Position numbers and translations under genes: made by a program | Notes under the pieces: model-generated | The model's database searches: none | What the model was told of the DNA's origin: nothing | Seen by the model: only the letters and a program-made list of their open reading frames with translations | NCBI GenBank assembly: GCA_947494205.1 | Contig: CANLUH010000020.1 | Location: 1-64,000, forward strand | Length of the DNA: 64,000 nt | Direction of reading: 5' to 3' | DNA from: an uncultured Flavobacteriaceae bacterium | Lineage (GTDB): Bacteria; Bacteroidota; Bacteroidia; Flavobacteriales; Flavobacteriaceae | Shown: positions 21,714 to 30,610 of the stretch, piece by piece | How the letters are laid out: every line of letters starts with the position of its first letter | How positions within the stretch are numbered: the stretch's first letter is position 1

Positions 21714-21785
21714 AGCCAATGACGGGATTTGAACCCGTGACCTCTTCCTTACCAAGGAAACGCTCTACCCCTGAGCTACACCGGC
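21714..21785 (-). tRNA. tRNA-Thr (GGT anticodon)
   Basis: A 72-base cloverleaf on the minus strand: acceptor GCCGGTG with CATTGGC (two G-U pairs), D-arm AGCTCAGGGGTAGAGC, anticodon loop TTGGTAA with GGT, and T-loop GTTCAAATC. It is the last tRNA before tuf. Confidence 0.96.
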
Positions 21786-21796
21786 TTAAATATTAG

Positions 21797-21869
21797 AGCG
21801 AGAGACCGGGTTCGAACCGGCGACATTCAGCTTGGAAGGCTGACGCTCTACCAACTGAGCTACTCTCGC
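21797..21869 (-). tRNA. tRNA-Gly (TCC anticodon)
   Basis: A 73-base cloverleaf on the minus strand: acceptor GCGAGAG with CTCTCGC, anticodon stem TCAGC/GCTGA around loop CTTCCAA (anticodon TCC), and T-arm GGTTCGAACC. Confidence 0.97.
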
Positions 21870-21913
21870 AATTATTTAAAATCCTTTCAATTTAAAATCT
21901 ATTTAAAAAATAG

Positions 21914-21995
<82 letters not shown>

Positions 21996-22067
21996 TATTT
22001 TAAATTTATCACTCTTTTAAAGAACTTTTAAACTTCAGTTTAAATTAAAACTTCAGTTTAATTTTTG

Positions 22068-22141
22068 AGCCGATGGAGGGACTCGAACCCACGACCTGCT
22101 GATTACAAATCAGCTGCTCTAGCCAGCTGAGCTACATCGGC
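22068..22141 (-). tRNA. tRNA-Thr (TGT anticodon)
   Basis: A 74-base cloverleaf on the minus strand: acceptor GCCGATG with CATCGGC, anticodon stem GCTGA/TCAGC around loop TTTGTAA (anticodon TGT), and T-arm GGGTTCGAGTCCC. It is the first gene of the tRNA-tuf-secE-nusG-ribosomal transcript. Between it and tRNA-Tyr is a direct repeat of AACTTCAGTTTAA. Confidence 0.97.
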
Positions 22142-22162
22142 TTTTTTTCTGCAATTTTAATC

Positions 22163-22192
22163 ATAAAAAAAGCCCGCTATTTCTAACGGACT
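22163..22192 (-). terminator. Intrinsic terminator after hpf, overlapping the next transcript start
   Basis: On the minus strand AGTCCGTT pairs with AGCGGGCT around loop AGAAAT, followed by seven or more T. It ends the xerC-hpf transcript. The predicted start of the tRNA/tuf transcript falls inside the hairpin, so the new RNA would lack its 5' arm. Confidence 0.75.
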
Positions 22193-22193
22193 G

Positions 22194-22224
22194 CAAATGT
22201 ATATATTTATTCTTTTATTCAAAA
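22194..22224 (-). promoter_or_regulatory. Strong Bacteroidota-type promoter of the tRNA-tuf-rpo block
   Basis: On the minus strand TTTTG (22224-22220) is followed after 18 bases by TACATTTG (22201-22194), a full match to the TAnnTTTG consensus with proper spacing. It lies 52 bases above the first tRNA. I found no equally good promoter between it and rplK, so it may drive the whole block. Confidence 0.75.
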
Positions 22225-22254
22225 CATTTTTTCAAAATATTTTAAATATTTTTT

Positions 22255-22557
22255 CTACATGTGTGTTCTAAGCTTTTCTTTTCGCTTTTTTAATTGTCTT
22301 TCTAATGATGCAATTGCACTGTCTGCTCCTTCTTCAAATGTTTTACATTGTTTCTTAACGACGAAACTATCTCCTGGAACGCTTACTCTGGCTTCAAATA
22401 TTTTATTTTCTTTATCACTTGTGTTCTGCACTTTTAAAAATACATCTGATTTTATGACCTTATCATAAAACAATTCCAATTTATCCATTCGTTTTTGAAT
22501 GAAATCCAATAGTTTTTGATCTGCATTGAAATTTACTGATTGTGTGTTCACCTTCAT
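22255..22557 (-). CDS. hpf: Ribosome hibernation-promoting factor, short form
   Basis: A 100-residue HPF/RaiA family protein that binds the 30S subunit in slow growth and stabilises inactive ribosomes. The family features are VNFNADQKLLDFIQKRMDKL, a central beta region with KIFEARVSVPGD, and a basic C-terminal helix (LERQLKKRKEKLRTHM). The dimerising tail of long HPF is absent. It lies 37 bases after the Xer recombinase gene and is probably cotranscribed with it. Confidence 0.92.
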   Translation of the reverse strand: MKVNTQSVNFNADQKLLDFIQKRMDKLELFYDKVIKSDVFLKVQNTSDKENKIFEARVSVPGDSFVVKKQCKTFEEGADSAIASLERQLKKRKEKLRTHM

Positions 22558-22594
22558 ACTCTTCTTTTTATTGGTTAAACAATGGGTTGCTGTT

Positions 22595-23485
22595 TTATTT
22601 TTTGCTTCTAGGGTGTGCTTTTGAATACACTTTCTTTAACTCTGTTATACTATTATGTGTATAAACTTGAGTAGCTGCCAAACTAGAATGTCCTAAAAGT
22701 TCTTTTACAGCATTTAAATCTGCACCTTGGTTTAGTAAGTGAGTCGCAAAAGAATGCCTTAATATATGCGGGCTCTTTTTCACCTTTAATGATGCCATAC
22801 TAAAATACTCATTTATTATTCTATAAACAAGTGTTTCGTATATTTTAACCCCTTTTTTTGTTAAAAAAAGAAATTCAAAATCTGTTATATTGCTTAGTTC
22901 CTGTCTTTGAGTTTTATACAGTTTAATAGTTTCTATTACCGAATGTAATAAAGGGACATAACGCTCCTTATTTCGCTTTCCTAAGACCTTTAATGTATTA
23001 TTTGCAAGATCTAAATCGGAAAGTTTTATTTCTATTAACTCTATTCTTCTTATTCCAGTTGAATAAAATAGTTCTATAATGAGTTTATTTCTTAAACCTT
23101 CAAACGTATTATTATGTGCTATGACATCTAAAACATTATTCACTTCTTTTTCCGAAAAAGGCACTTGTACTTTTTTACTAGTTTTTAGTGCTTTGTGTTT
23201 AGCTAAAGGATTTATTTCTATGTCTCCTATTTTTATTAAGAATTTATAATAGGTATTTAAGGCTGAAATTTTTCTATTAATACTTCTATTGGATATTTTT
23301 TGTTCCACTAGTATAATTATCCATCGTCTTATCTGCGCATAATTTACTGTCCCTAAAACAGAATCGTCGTATTCTAGCTCTAAAAACTTCTGAAAAGCTT
23401 CTATATCTTTTTTGTATGCATTTACGGTTAGCTTAGAATAGTTCTTCTCTAATAATAAGTATTCTGTAAATGATAATATGGACAT
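22595..23485 (-). CDS. Tyrosine recombinase of the XerC/XerD family
   Basis: A 296-residue site-specific recombinase with an N-terminal SAM-like core-binding domain (about 1-85) and a catalytic domain with the complete active site: Arg146 (TGIRRIEL), Lys170 (LGKRNKERYVPL), His240 and Arg243 (HILRHSFATHLL), His266 (LGHSSLAATQ) and nucleophile Tyr275 (QVYTH). Length and motifs fit chromosome-dimer-resolution recombinases. It sits beside hpf and has no phage or transposon genes around, so a housekeeping role is more likely than a mobile-element integrase. XerC and XerD cannot be told apart from the sequence alone. Confidence 0.92.
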   Translation of the reverse strand: MSILSFTEYLLLEKNYSKLTVNAYKKDIEAFQKFLELEYDDSVLGTVNYAQIRRWIIILVEQKISNRSINRKISALNTYYKFLIKIGDIEINPLAKHKALKTSKKVQVPFSEKEVNNVLDVIAHNNTFEGLRNKLIIELFYSTGIRRIELIEIKLSDLDLANNTLKVLGKRNKERYVPLLHSVIETIKLYKTQRQELSNITDFEFLFLTKKGVKIYETLVYRIINEYFSMASLKVKKSPHILRHSFATHLLNQGADLNAVKELLGHSSLAATQVYTHNSITELKKVYSKAHPRSKK

Positions 23486-23560
23486 ATAATAAGTATAAGG
23501 ACTTTATAGTAGTAAATATATAAACTTTTACATTGAATTTATATTCAATTGGCAAAACTA

Positions 23561-23593
23561 ATAATCCCACCTTAAGTTTTAAGATGGGATTAT
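23561..23593 (-). terminator. Intrinsic terminator of the carboxypeptidase-regulatory-like gene
   Basis: ATAATCCCACCTTAA and TTAAGATGGGATTAT form a long, nearly perfect stem just after the stop at 23620. It may act in both directions. A second small palindrome (TTGAATTTATATTCAA) lies at about 23533-23548, above the xerC start. Confidence 0.75.
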
Positions 23594-23619
23594 TATATAT
23601 GTTCTTATTTATATTAACG

Positions 23620-25047
23620 CTATTCTTTAAATAACGAAGCGCGTTGTGTTAAATCTTCTATTAATTTTTCGTCTTCTTCACTTTCTAGTAATACATTGTA
23701 AGTATCCCAGAATTCTTTATTATAAGGTTTAGGCGAAAAGATATCTTTATCCCATTTTCCTTGTAGCGCTTCTTTTATTTTATCTTTATCTAAGATAACT
23801 TCAGAAAATAATATTTCTTGAATGGTATAATAATAACGTTCTTCTTTTTTATAGCGTGCTTCCTCTTCCTCTGTTAGTCCATCTTTTGCTTTACCTACAT
23901 TAACCAATTTTGGCGTTTCGTAATATATATAATTAGGATACATTTTGTCTTCGTATTCTTTATATGATATTACTAACTTGTGGTTAATTTGGGTATCGAA
24001 TAAACGTTTACTTCTTATTTTCTGAGATTTAGAGGCTGCTATCAACTCATATTCTATCTTTTTAATGGCATAATTATCCCAATAGATATAAACCCATCCA
24101 TTAGCTTCAAAGCCTTCGTTATAAATACCTTTAGTATCTAGCCCAACAAAATCTGTACTTTTAAGAATCTTTATTTTGTACAATTTTCTTTCGTTATCAA
24201 CTAAAACGGTATCTAATTCAAATTGATGCTTGTCTAGCATATTTTCTCCAAATAGCGCTTTTGCATTATTTGCATTACGAAGTAAGTTTAGTTTACCTTT
24301 AAAGATATTTTGTAAACCATTTACTCTGTTATCGTTCCATTTTATAGATTTTACTAAATCTGAAGTTTTAACTTGATCTCTTCTAATATCTTTTTTACCG
24401 TAACGTCTTTTGTTATTTTGATTTAAATAAGCTTGATAAGTAAATAGACTATCTACATCTCTTAAATCGTAACTTTTCCGAACTTGATCTACGTTTATTT
24501 TAAGGAAATTTTTAGATGTTGGTACTGTATACCCAGAATCGTAAACTGTAATAGCGCTTTCTATAAGCCACTTAAATTCGTTTTTATTGCGCTCCTTATG
24601 TCTTAAGAACCCTTTTTGCAGGTATGATGAATCAGGCATGTTTCTAGGTAATCGTTCTATAGCCCTTACCATAATATCATTACCTGTTTTAGGCCTTGGC
24701 TCTCCTACAATTAATACTTCTTCTAATGATGCTACTTCTTCTTCTAGAAAGATTTCGAAATCTGCATCATATTCAGAGATTGGAATTTTATAGGTAGAAT
24801 ATCCTATAGAAGATATTACTAACGAATCGTTTTCATGCCTTTTTGGTACTTGAAGAGAAAACTTACCATCTGCGTTAGTTATAGTTCCTATAGTTGTATT
24901 TTTAATATATACACTGGCACTTTCTATGCCTTCTCCTTTATTAAAGTCTACTACTTTATTCTTCAATTCTATTTGTGCAAATAGTGTGGAAGAACATATA
25001 CACAGTAGAATTAAAACTAGATATTTTTTGTAATTAGTTTTAAACAT
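23620..25047 (-). CDS. Exported carboxypeptidase-regulatory-like domain protein
   Basis: A 475-residue protein with signal peptide ending STLFA (residue 24), then a CarboxypepD_reg-like beta-sandwich at about 26-110 (NKVVDFNKGEGIESASVYIK, TNADGKFSL, VISSIGYSTYKI). The remaining 360 residues resemble the cell-envelope proteins that carry this domain in Bacteroidota without a TonB receptor barrel. Probably a periplasmic or outer-membrane protein of unknown function. It is monocistronic and ends at a hairpin terminator. Confidence 0.8.
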   Translation of the reverse strand: MFKTNYKKYLVLILLCICSSTLFAQIELKNKVVDFNKGEGIESASVYIKNTTIGTITNADGKFSLQVPKRHENDSLVISSIGYSTYKIPISEYDADFEIFLEEEVASLEEVLIVGEPRPKTGNDIMVRAIERLPRNMPDSSYLQKGFLRHKERNKNEFKWLIESAITVYDSGYTVPTSKNFLKINVDQVRKSYDLRDVDSLFTYQAYLNQNNKRRYGKKDIRRDQVKTSDLVKSIKWNDNRVNGLQNIFKGKLNLLRNANNAKALFGENMLDKHQFELDTVLVDNERKLYKIKILKSTDFVGLDTKGIYNEGFEANGWVYIYWDNYAIKKIEYELIAASKSQKIRSKRLFDTQINHKLVISYKEYEDKMYPNYIYYETPKLVNVGKAKDGLTEEEEARYKKEERYYYTIQEILFSEVILDKDKIKEALQGKWDKDIFSPKPYNKEFWDTYNVLLESEEDEKLIEDLTQRASLFKE

Positions 25048-25170
25048 TTTAAATGAGGTTTAATTTATTTAGAAACTATCAAGAGTGATGCCAATATAAA
25101 TGTTTTGTTTTAACTAACGCATTTTAAGCTTAATTATTGCATCATAAAAAGTTAGTATTTCTATCTCTAA

Positions 25171-25440
25171 ATTAATGTTTTACTGCTGACTTATACTCTT
25201 TTTTATCAATTACCATTTTGGCGATAATTTTTGGGTATTTTCGCCAAAACACTAATTCTTATTAATGTTTTACAGCTGGCTTATACTCTTTTTTGTCTAT
25301 TACCATTTTGGCGATAATTTTTGGATATTTCCGCCAAAACTCTAATTCCAATTAGTGTTTTACAGCTGGTTTATACTCTTTTTTATCAATTACCATTTTG
25401 GCGATAATTTTTGGATATTTCCGCCAAAACGTTAATTCCA
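25171..25440 (-). repeat. Tandem array of three copies of the 3' end of the acyl-CoA dehydrogenase gene (period 90 bp)
   Basis: Units start at 25171, 25261 and 25351, and the parent segment begins at 25441 in the gene; the period is exactly 90 bp. Each minus-strand unit holds about 60 bases matching the last 19 codons and the stop of the gene (end MVIDKKEYKPAVKH), plus a 30-base spacer with TTTTGGCG that can pair with CGCCAAAA of the copied part. The copy next to the gene is identical to it in the copied codons. The two distal ones differ at six sites, five of them synonymous; the spacers also vary mostly at third positions of the same frame. The stretch 25048-25170 to the left holds only the leader of the next gene. 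Confidence 0.95.
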
Positions 25441-25441
25441 A

Positions 25442-26614
25442 TTAGTGTTTTACAGCTGGTTTATACTCTTTTTTATCAATTACCATTTTGGCGATAATTT
25501 CTCTTAAAATTTCAGATGTTCCGCCTCCTATTGGTCCTAAACGACTATCTCTAAGTAGTCTTGCCATTGGATATTCTTCCATATAGCCATAACCTCCTAA
25601 CATTTGAAGACATTGGTAAATAACATCATCTGCCATTTTAGTAGAACGTAGTTTAGAAATTGTTGCTTCTTTAACTACATACTCTCCTTTATCTAATCTT
25701 GCAGTAACTGAATAATTAAACTCTTTACAAACTTCCATATCTGCATAAGCATCTGCCATAGTATGGCGTAGTGCTTGGAATGTATTTATAGATTTCCCAA
25801 AGGCATGACGTTCGGACATGTATTGCACAGCATATTCTAATGCAAATTCAGCTCTTGCGTGGGCATTTACCCCCATAATTAGGCGTTCTAATGCAAAGTG
25901 CTGCATAATGTATGGAAAGCCTTTATTTTCTTCACCCATTAAATTATCAGCTGGAATAATAACATTATCGAAAGCGATTTCTCCTGTATCTGATGCTCTC
26001 CATCCTAATTTATCTAATTTTGTTGCAGAAACTCCTGGTGTGTCTCTATCTATAATAAACATACTTATTCCCTTGTTTCCAAGTTCTGGATTCGTTTTAG
26101 CAGCTACAACTATGTAGTCACTGTATACACCGTTTGTTATAAAGGTTTTAGAACCGTTTATAACATATGTATCTCCTTTTTTAACTGCTGTTGTACGCAT
26201 TCCAGCAACATCACTTCCTCCAAAAGGTTCAGTAACAGCCATAGATCCTATTAATTCTCCTGTAATACTTTTGGTTAGGTATTTTTGTTTAATAGCTTCC
26301 CCTCCTTCTGCGTTAACGTGTGTCATTGCTAAATAGGCGTGTGCCCACATTGCCGCAGCAAAACCTCCAGAATTTATTTTTTGTAATTCTTCAAGAAAAA
26401 TTACTGTATAAAATAAATCTAAATCTAGACCTCCATAGGCTTCAGGATAAGCGATACCAAAGAATCCCATCTCTCCAAACTTCTCCCATATAAAACGTTC
26501 TATTACGCCCGTTTCTTCCCATTTTTCAATGTGTGGTACAACTTCTTTTTTTAAGAAATCTTGTAAACTCTCTCTAAATAATTGATGTTCTTCTGTGAAG
26601 TATCTGCTATCCAT
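25442..26614 (-). CDS. Acyl-CoA dehydrogenase, long-chain/isovaleryl type
   Basis: A 390-residue FAD enzyme that introduces the alpha-beta double bond in acyl-CoA, in beta-oxidation or branched amino-acid breakdown. FAD/substrate motifs are present (AVTEPFGGSDVAGMRTTA, TFITNG, GWRASDTGEIAFDNV, QMLGGYGYMEEYP). The usual catalytic Glu of the medium-chain type is replaced (IGGGTSEI instead of YEGT). A Glu in FALERLIMG is placed as in long-chain and isovaleryl dehydrogenases, so that specificity is inferred. It is followed by the unusual tandem copies of its own 3' end. It starts 21 bases after the helix-hairpin-helix gene, probably in the same operon. Confidence 0.92.
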   Translation of the reverse strand: MDSRYFTEEHQLFRESLQDFLKKEVVPHIEKWEETGVIERFIWEKFGEMGFFGIAYPEAYGGLDLDLFYTVIFLEELQKINSGGFAAAMWAHAYLAMTHVNAEGGEAIKQKYLTKSITGELIGSMAVTEPFGGSDVAGMRTTAVKKGDTYVINGSKTFITNGVYSDYIVVAAKTNPELGNKGISMFIIDRDTPGVSATKLDKLGWRASDTGEIAFDNVIIPADNLMGEENKGFPYIMQHFALERLIMGVNAHARAEFALEYAVQYMSERHAFGKSINTFQALRHTMADAYADMEVCKEFNYSVTARLDKGEYVVKEATISKLRSTKMADDVIYQCLQMLGGYGYMEEYPMARLLRDSRLGPIGGGTSEILREIIAKMVIDKKEYKPAVKH

Positions 26615-26635
26615 TTATGCTATAATTGGTTATTT

Positions 26636-27508
26636 CTAATTAATTGTCAAAGATAATCTAATTATCTCTATTTTTTTAACCGGAAAGCCCTTTACTTTTG
26701 TTAATTCGTCAATAGACTTAAAGCCTTCTCTTAGCGTTCTTTCCTCTATAATGTTAAATGCTATTTCGTAATCTATGTATTTAATAGTTACTAATTGGTC
26801 TCTTGTAGCTGTATTAATGTTTATTTTTTCAACCTTTTTAGGATTCTTAATAATACAACGTTCTTTTACATTTTCAATGACTTCTGGAGACAGACCATAA
26901 ATATCTTGCAATTCTACTAAAGCTATAAATCCTTTATTTCTAGTTCGATATTTCACAATACGTTCAGATAGTTTTTCGCCAATTCCATATATTTTTTGAA
27001 GTTCGATTGGCGTCGCCGTATTTAAGTCTATCTTTTCTTCATTCTTTTTTGAGAATGAATATTCTGTTTTTGAAAAATTAGTTTTAGGTTTTGGGTTTGT
27101 AACCCAATCTGGAAATTTAAAATGTGGAGACATTGTGGCAAGCAGTGAATCTGAAACTTTTGTAACCTGCTGAAATTCTTTTGCAGAATTAACCCACTTA
27201 TTTTTTGATCTAAACTTTAATAAGCGATCAATCTCTTCAGTAGTCATACCCAAAAATGAACCTTTATAGTCTGTTATAAAATTAGGGTTAAAAGGATAGA
27301 TTTTAGGCTTCCTATTTTCTATTTCAACGTTACGGAGTGAATCTATTTCAGATTTAAATTGTTCTAATCCTTTTGTATTAAAAGCAATATCTTTTGAAGG
27401 AAATTCTACAAAGGCATAGACACATTGTAGCACAACGATAAGTAGTAGTAATAAAAAAATCCCTTTTCGTTGTTGTTTAGTTGTAACGAAAAGGGATTTT
27501 AAATTCAT
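26636..27508 (-). CDS. Membrane-anchored helix-hairpin-helix (ComEA-like) protein
   Basis: A 290-residue protein with one N-terminal transmembrane segment (GIFLLLLLIVVLQCVYAFV) and a C-terminal half of ComEA-type helix-hairpin-helix repeats: IDLNTATPIELQKIYGIGEK, then ININTATRDQLVTIKYID. Earlier residues (FLGMTTEEIDRLLKFRSKN) look like a degenerate third unit. Such proteins bind DNA without sequence specificity; a role in DNA uptake is known for ComEA but not established for this family. It lies between the symporter gene (11 bases) and the acyl-CoA dehydrogenase. Confidence 0.82.
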   Translation of the reverse strand: MNLKSLFVTTKQQRKGIFLLLLLIVVLQCVYAFVEFPSKDIAFNTKGLEQFKSEIDSLRNVEIENRKPKIYPFNPNFITDYKGSFLGMTTEEIDRLLKFRSKNKWVNSAKEFQQVTKVSDSLLATMSPHFKFPDWVTNPKPKTNFSKTEYSFSKKNEEKIDLNTATPIELQKIYGIGEKLSERIVKYRTRNKGFIALVELQDIYGLSPEVIENVKERCIIKNPKKVEKININTATRDQLVTIKYIDYEIAFNIIEERTLREGFKSIDELTKVKGFPVKKIEIIRLSLTIN

Positions 27509-27519
27509 ATATCTTGTTT

Positions 27520-29136
27520 TTATTCTTTCATTGTTTTAATAGCGTCTAGATAACGCTGTAATTGCTTCTTAACTACTGGGAACAGGAAGAATAGTCCTAT
27601 CATGTTAGGGAATACCATTGCAAAAATCATAGCATCTGAGAACGCCCAAATTGATCCCATACTTGCCGCTGCACCAATAATTACGAATGTTAAAAATAAT
27701 AATTTATAAGTTAAATCTGCTGCTTTACCTCTTCCAAATAAAAACTTCCAAGATTGTAAACCATAGTAAGACCATGAAATCATTGTAGATACAGCAAATA
27801 ATACTACTGCAATTGTTAAGAACACATCTGAGAAAGGAATATATTGAGCAAATGCTTTAGATGTTATTCCTGCACCTTCATACGAAGCTCCATCGATTAA
27901 AACAGCTCCTGTTCCATCTCCTCCATATTGAAATATTGCTCCTTCTCCTCCACCAAAGTTAAAGATAATAATTACTAAAGCTGTCATTGTACAAATTACA
28001 ACTGTATCTATAAATGGTTCTAATAATGCAACTAATCCTTCTGATGCAGAATATTTTGTCTTAACTGCAGAGTGCGCAATAGATGCCGATCCTGCTCCTG
28101 CTTCATTTGAGAACGCTGCCCTTTTAAATCCTACTAACAATACACCTATAATACTACCCACTCCAATTGCAGTTGGGTTAAATGCTTCTTTAAATATTAA
28201 AGCTATAGCGTCGTCAATTAAAGAAAAGTTACTTAATATAATATATAAACAAGCTACTAAGTACATTACTGCCATAAGTGGCACTACTTTCTCTGTTACT
28301 TGAGCAATACGTTTTATACCTCCAATAATAATGATTCCTACTAAAATAGCTAAGACTACTCCAATCCAGAATCCTGCTCCAGCATTTTCAAGTCCCATTA
28401 ATTCTTTTAATACAATAGTTGCTTGGTTAGATTGTGCAGCGTTACCACCACCAAAAGAACCTCCTATACAAAAGATTGCAAAAAACACGGCTGCTATTTT
28501 ACCTAACGTAGCAAATCCTTTTTCTTTAAGCCCCTTACTTATATAATACATTGGTCCTCCATAAACAGTACCATCTTCTCCTACATCTCTATATTGTACT
28601 CCTAATGTACATTCTACAAACTTTGTAGACATCCCTAGTAATCCACAAACAATCATCCAAAAAGTTGCTCCTGGTCCACCAAGTGCAATTGCTAATGCTA
28701 CACCAGCGATATTACCATTTCCTACTGTACCAGAAACTGCTGTTGCTAAGGCTTGGAAGTGCGTTACTTCTCCTTCTTGACTCTCATCTCTTATTGTTTC
28801 TATAGCATCTCCTCCTGGTGTAGAATCCCCATACATTGGTTCTGAAACTGGTTTGTCTAACTCATCATACTTTCCTCGAACGACGTTAATGGCCATTGGA
28901 AATCTTCTAATATTAATGAACCCAAAATATATAGTAAAAAATACTGCACTACCTACTAATAGCATAAGTACGATTGGAACTCCTAATATATCATAGAAAA
29001 CATATTTAGATACAGTATCTGAAAACGGTTTAAATGCTTCATCGATTTTTTGATCTATTCCTTTTTCTGTAGCTTCCTGTGCGAAAGTTATCAGCGGTAA
29101 AATTAAAGTAAGTATTGCAAGAAGATATTTCTTCAT
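27520..29136 (-). CDS. Sodium:alanine symporter family (AGCS) transporter
   Basis: A 538-residue multi-pass inner-membrane transporter that imports amino acids, typically alanine or glycine, with Na+. The AGCS signature is present (VSGTVGNGNIAGVALAIALG) with GGPMYYISKGL and RAAFSNEAGAGSASIAHSA. A hydrophobic N-terminus ending LITFA may be a signal-like extension before the first core helix. Probably the first gene of an operon with the helix-hairpin-helix protein and the acyl-CoA dehydrogenase. Confidence 0.93.
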   Translation of the reverse strand: MKKYLLAILTLILPLITFAQEATEKGIDQKIDEAFKPFSDTVSKYVFYDILGVPIVLMLLVGSAVFFTIYFGFINIRRFPMAINVVRGKYDELDKPVSEPMYGDSTPGGDAIETIRDESQEGEVTHFQALATAVSGTVGNGNIAGVALAIALGGPGATFWMIVCGLLGMSTKFVECTLGVQYRDVGEDGTVYGGPMYYISKGLKEKGFATLGKIAAVFFAIFCIGGSFGGGNAAQSNQATIVLKELMGLENAGAGFWIGVVLAILVGIIIIGGIKRIAQVTEKVVPLMAVMYLVACLYIILSNFSLIDDAIALIFKEAFNPTAIGVGSIIGVLLVGFKRAAFSNEAGAGSASIAHSAVKTKYSASEGLVALLEPFIDTVVICTMTALVIIIFNFGGGEGAIFQYGGDGTGAVLIDGASYEGAGITSKAFAQYIPFSDVFLTIAVVLFAVSTMISWSYYGLQSWKFLFGRGKAADLTYKLLFLTFVIIGAAASMGSIWAFSDAMIFAMVFPNMIGLFFLFPVVKKQLQRYLDAIKTMKE

Positions 29137-29262
29137 AATATATTTTAGTTAGTTAATATTTATTTTAAGATTAGCAAGATGCAAAAAAATGATGACTTTT
29201 TAAAAGTATACTATTAAATTATATCTGCTACGGATTCATTTTAACAGGTTTCGTGTTAAAAT

Positions 29263-30285
29263 CTAGTCTAAATTGTAAAGAGAGTTTAGCTTTTGTATTT
29301 GTTCTGGGCGCCCAAGTACTATAATTTTAGAATCTGGCACCAGTTTTTGTTCTGCTTCAGGGTTAACTAGATATTCACCATCTTTTCCTTTAAAACCTAT
29401 AACTGTACAGCCGGTTTTATTACGCAAATCTAAATCTCTAATTGTGCGCACATTAGTTGTGTTATATAGTTTATCTACACTAACTTCTTCTATATTAATA
29501 TTATCTTCCCCTACTATCCCTAAATTGTCTATAAATTCTATTAAATCTGGCACTACAACTAAAGAAGCCATGTGATCCCCACCTATTCTGTCTGGTAAGA
29601 TTACATTATTAGCTCCCGCTAGCTTCAATTTATTATAAGACGTTTCTTGAGACGCTCTACTAATAATTCGCATTTTATTATTTATTTGTCTTGCAGAAAG
29701 TACTACAAATAAATTATCAGCATCATTAGGTAGCGCAGAAATTAGTGTACTTGCACGGTCTATTCCTGCTTCTATTAATGTATCGTCTTCATTAGCATTG
29801 CCGTATACAAAAGCAATATCGTCTTCTTGAAACTTTTCTATAATTTCTTTATCTTTTTCTATAATAACAAATGGCTTATTATGTACTAGTAGTTTTTTTG
29901 CAGCTTGTTTTCCATTACGTCCGTAGCCACAAATAATGATGTGATTAGAAAGGTTATCTATTTTCTTTTTCATCTTCTTTTGTTTTAATTCTTCTAGGCT
30001 ATTTCTACTTATAATGTGTTCTGTTATCACAGTTAATGCATAACCTACTACGACAACACTTGTTAATATTAAAAATATTGTAAATAGTTTTGCATTAGCA
30101 TCTAAAGGAACCACTTCTCCAAAACCAACTGTGGTTATTGTAATAACTGTCATATACAATGCATCTATGATAGAGACACCAGAAAGGGATATAAAGCCTA
30201 CAACACCAATAAGTAATAGCGCAAAAACTTGCATTATTGCTCTATATATTTTTACTTTAAAAATCTCGTTTAATGGATTATTCAT
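29263..30285 (-). CDS. Potassium channel with RCK (TrkA-N/TrkA-C) domains
   Basis: A 340-residue two-helix channel: a first transmembrane helix (AIMQVFALLLIGVVGFISL), a pore loop with the K+ filter (TVITITTVGFGEVVP) and a second helix (LFTIFLILTSVVVVGYALTV). A Rossmann TrkA-N domain follows (HIIICGYGRNGKQAAKKLL, the NAD-binding glycine motif), then a C-terminal TrkA-C domain. It should gate K+ flow in response to a nucleotide or Ca2+. Its ATG overlaps the stop of the PspC gene by four bases (ATGA), indicating translational coupling. Confidence 0.92.
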   Translation of the reverse strand: MNNPLNEIFKVKIYRAIMQVFALLLIGVVGFISLSGVSIIDALYMTVITITTVGFGEVVPLDANAKLFTIFLILTSVVVVGYALTVITEHIISRNSLEELKQKKMKKKIDNLSNHIIICGYGRNGKQAAKKLLVHNKPFVIIEKDKEIIEKFQEDDIAFVYGNANEDDTLIEAGIDRASTLISALPNDADNLFVVLSARQINNKMRIISRASQETSYNKLKLAGANNVILPDRIGGDHMASLVVVPDLIEFIDNLGIVGEDNINIEEVSVDKLYNTTNVRTIRDLDLRNKTGCTVIGFKGKDGEYLVNPEAEQKLVPDSKIIVLGRPEQIQKLNSLYNLD

Positions 30286-30509
30286 AAATCGAAAACTGAA
30301 GAACGTTTTGTATACAATATGTCTTTAATACGCATCCAAAAGGCAAGAAATAGGTAAAGTGCAAAACCAAAGCCAACGGTTACAAATGTAAGATACATGA
30401 AGGATGTTCTTACTACTTTTGCTCTAATTCCTAAACGATCTGCTATACGCTGACATACATGGTAACCATGTTTTTGAAAATATAATAATGGTTTGTAAAG
30501 CACTTTCAT
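30282..30509 (-). CDS. PspC domain protein
   Basis: A 75-residue small membrane protein with the PspC domain: VCQRIADRLGIRAKVVRTSF followed by one hydrophobic helix (YLTFVTVGFGFALYLFLAF). PspC proteins are linked to envelope stress sensing, but stand-alone Bacteroidota members are uncharacterised. It is translationally coupled to the K+ channel gene. Confidence 0.88.
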   Translation of the reverse strand: MKVLYKPLLYFQKHGYHVCQRIADRLGIRAKVVRTSFMYLTFVTVGFGFALYLFLAFWMRIKDILYTKRSSVFDL

Positions 30510-30610
30510 TATACGTAGTGTATTATTTGTAGTATAATCTCTTTATAGATTGCAAGTTAAATAAAAATGTTTAATTATCGCTTACTATTAGTGGTATTAC
30601 GTGCTTTTAT

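Noticed and set aside
22595-23485. Prophage or integrative-element integrase beside tRNA genes
   Set aside because: No attachment-site duplication of a tRNA end and no phage genes are seen; motifs and the hpf neighbour fit a housekeeping Xer enzyme.
25171-25500. Diversity-generating retroelement (variable and template repeats at a gene 3' end)
   Set aside because: Differences are not confined to adenine positions, they are mostly synonymous, and there is no reverse transcriptase in the window.
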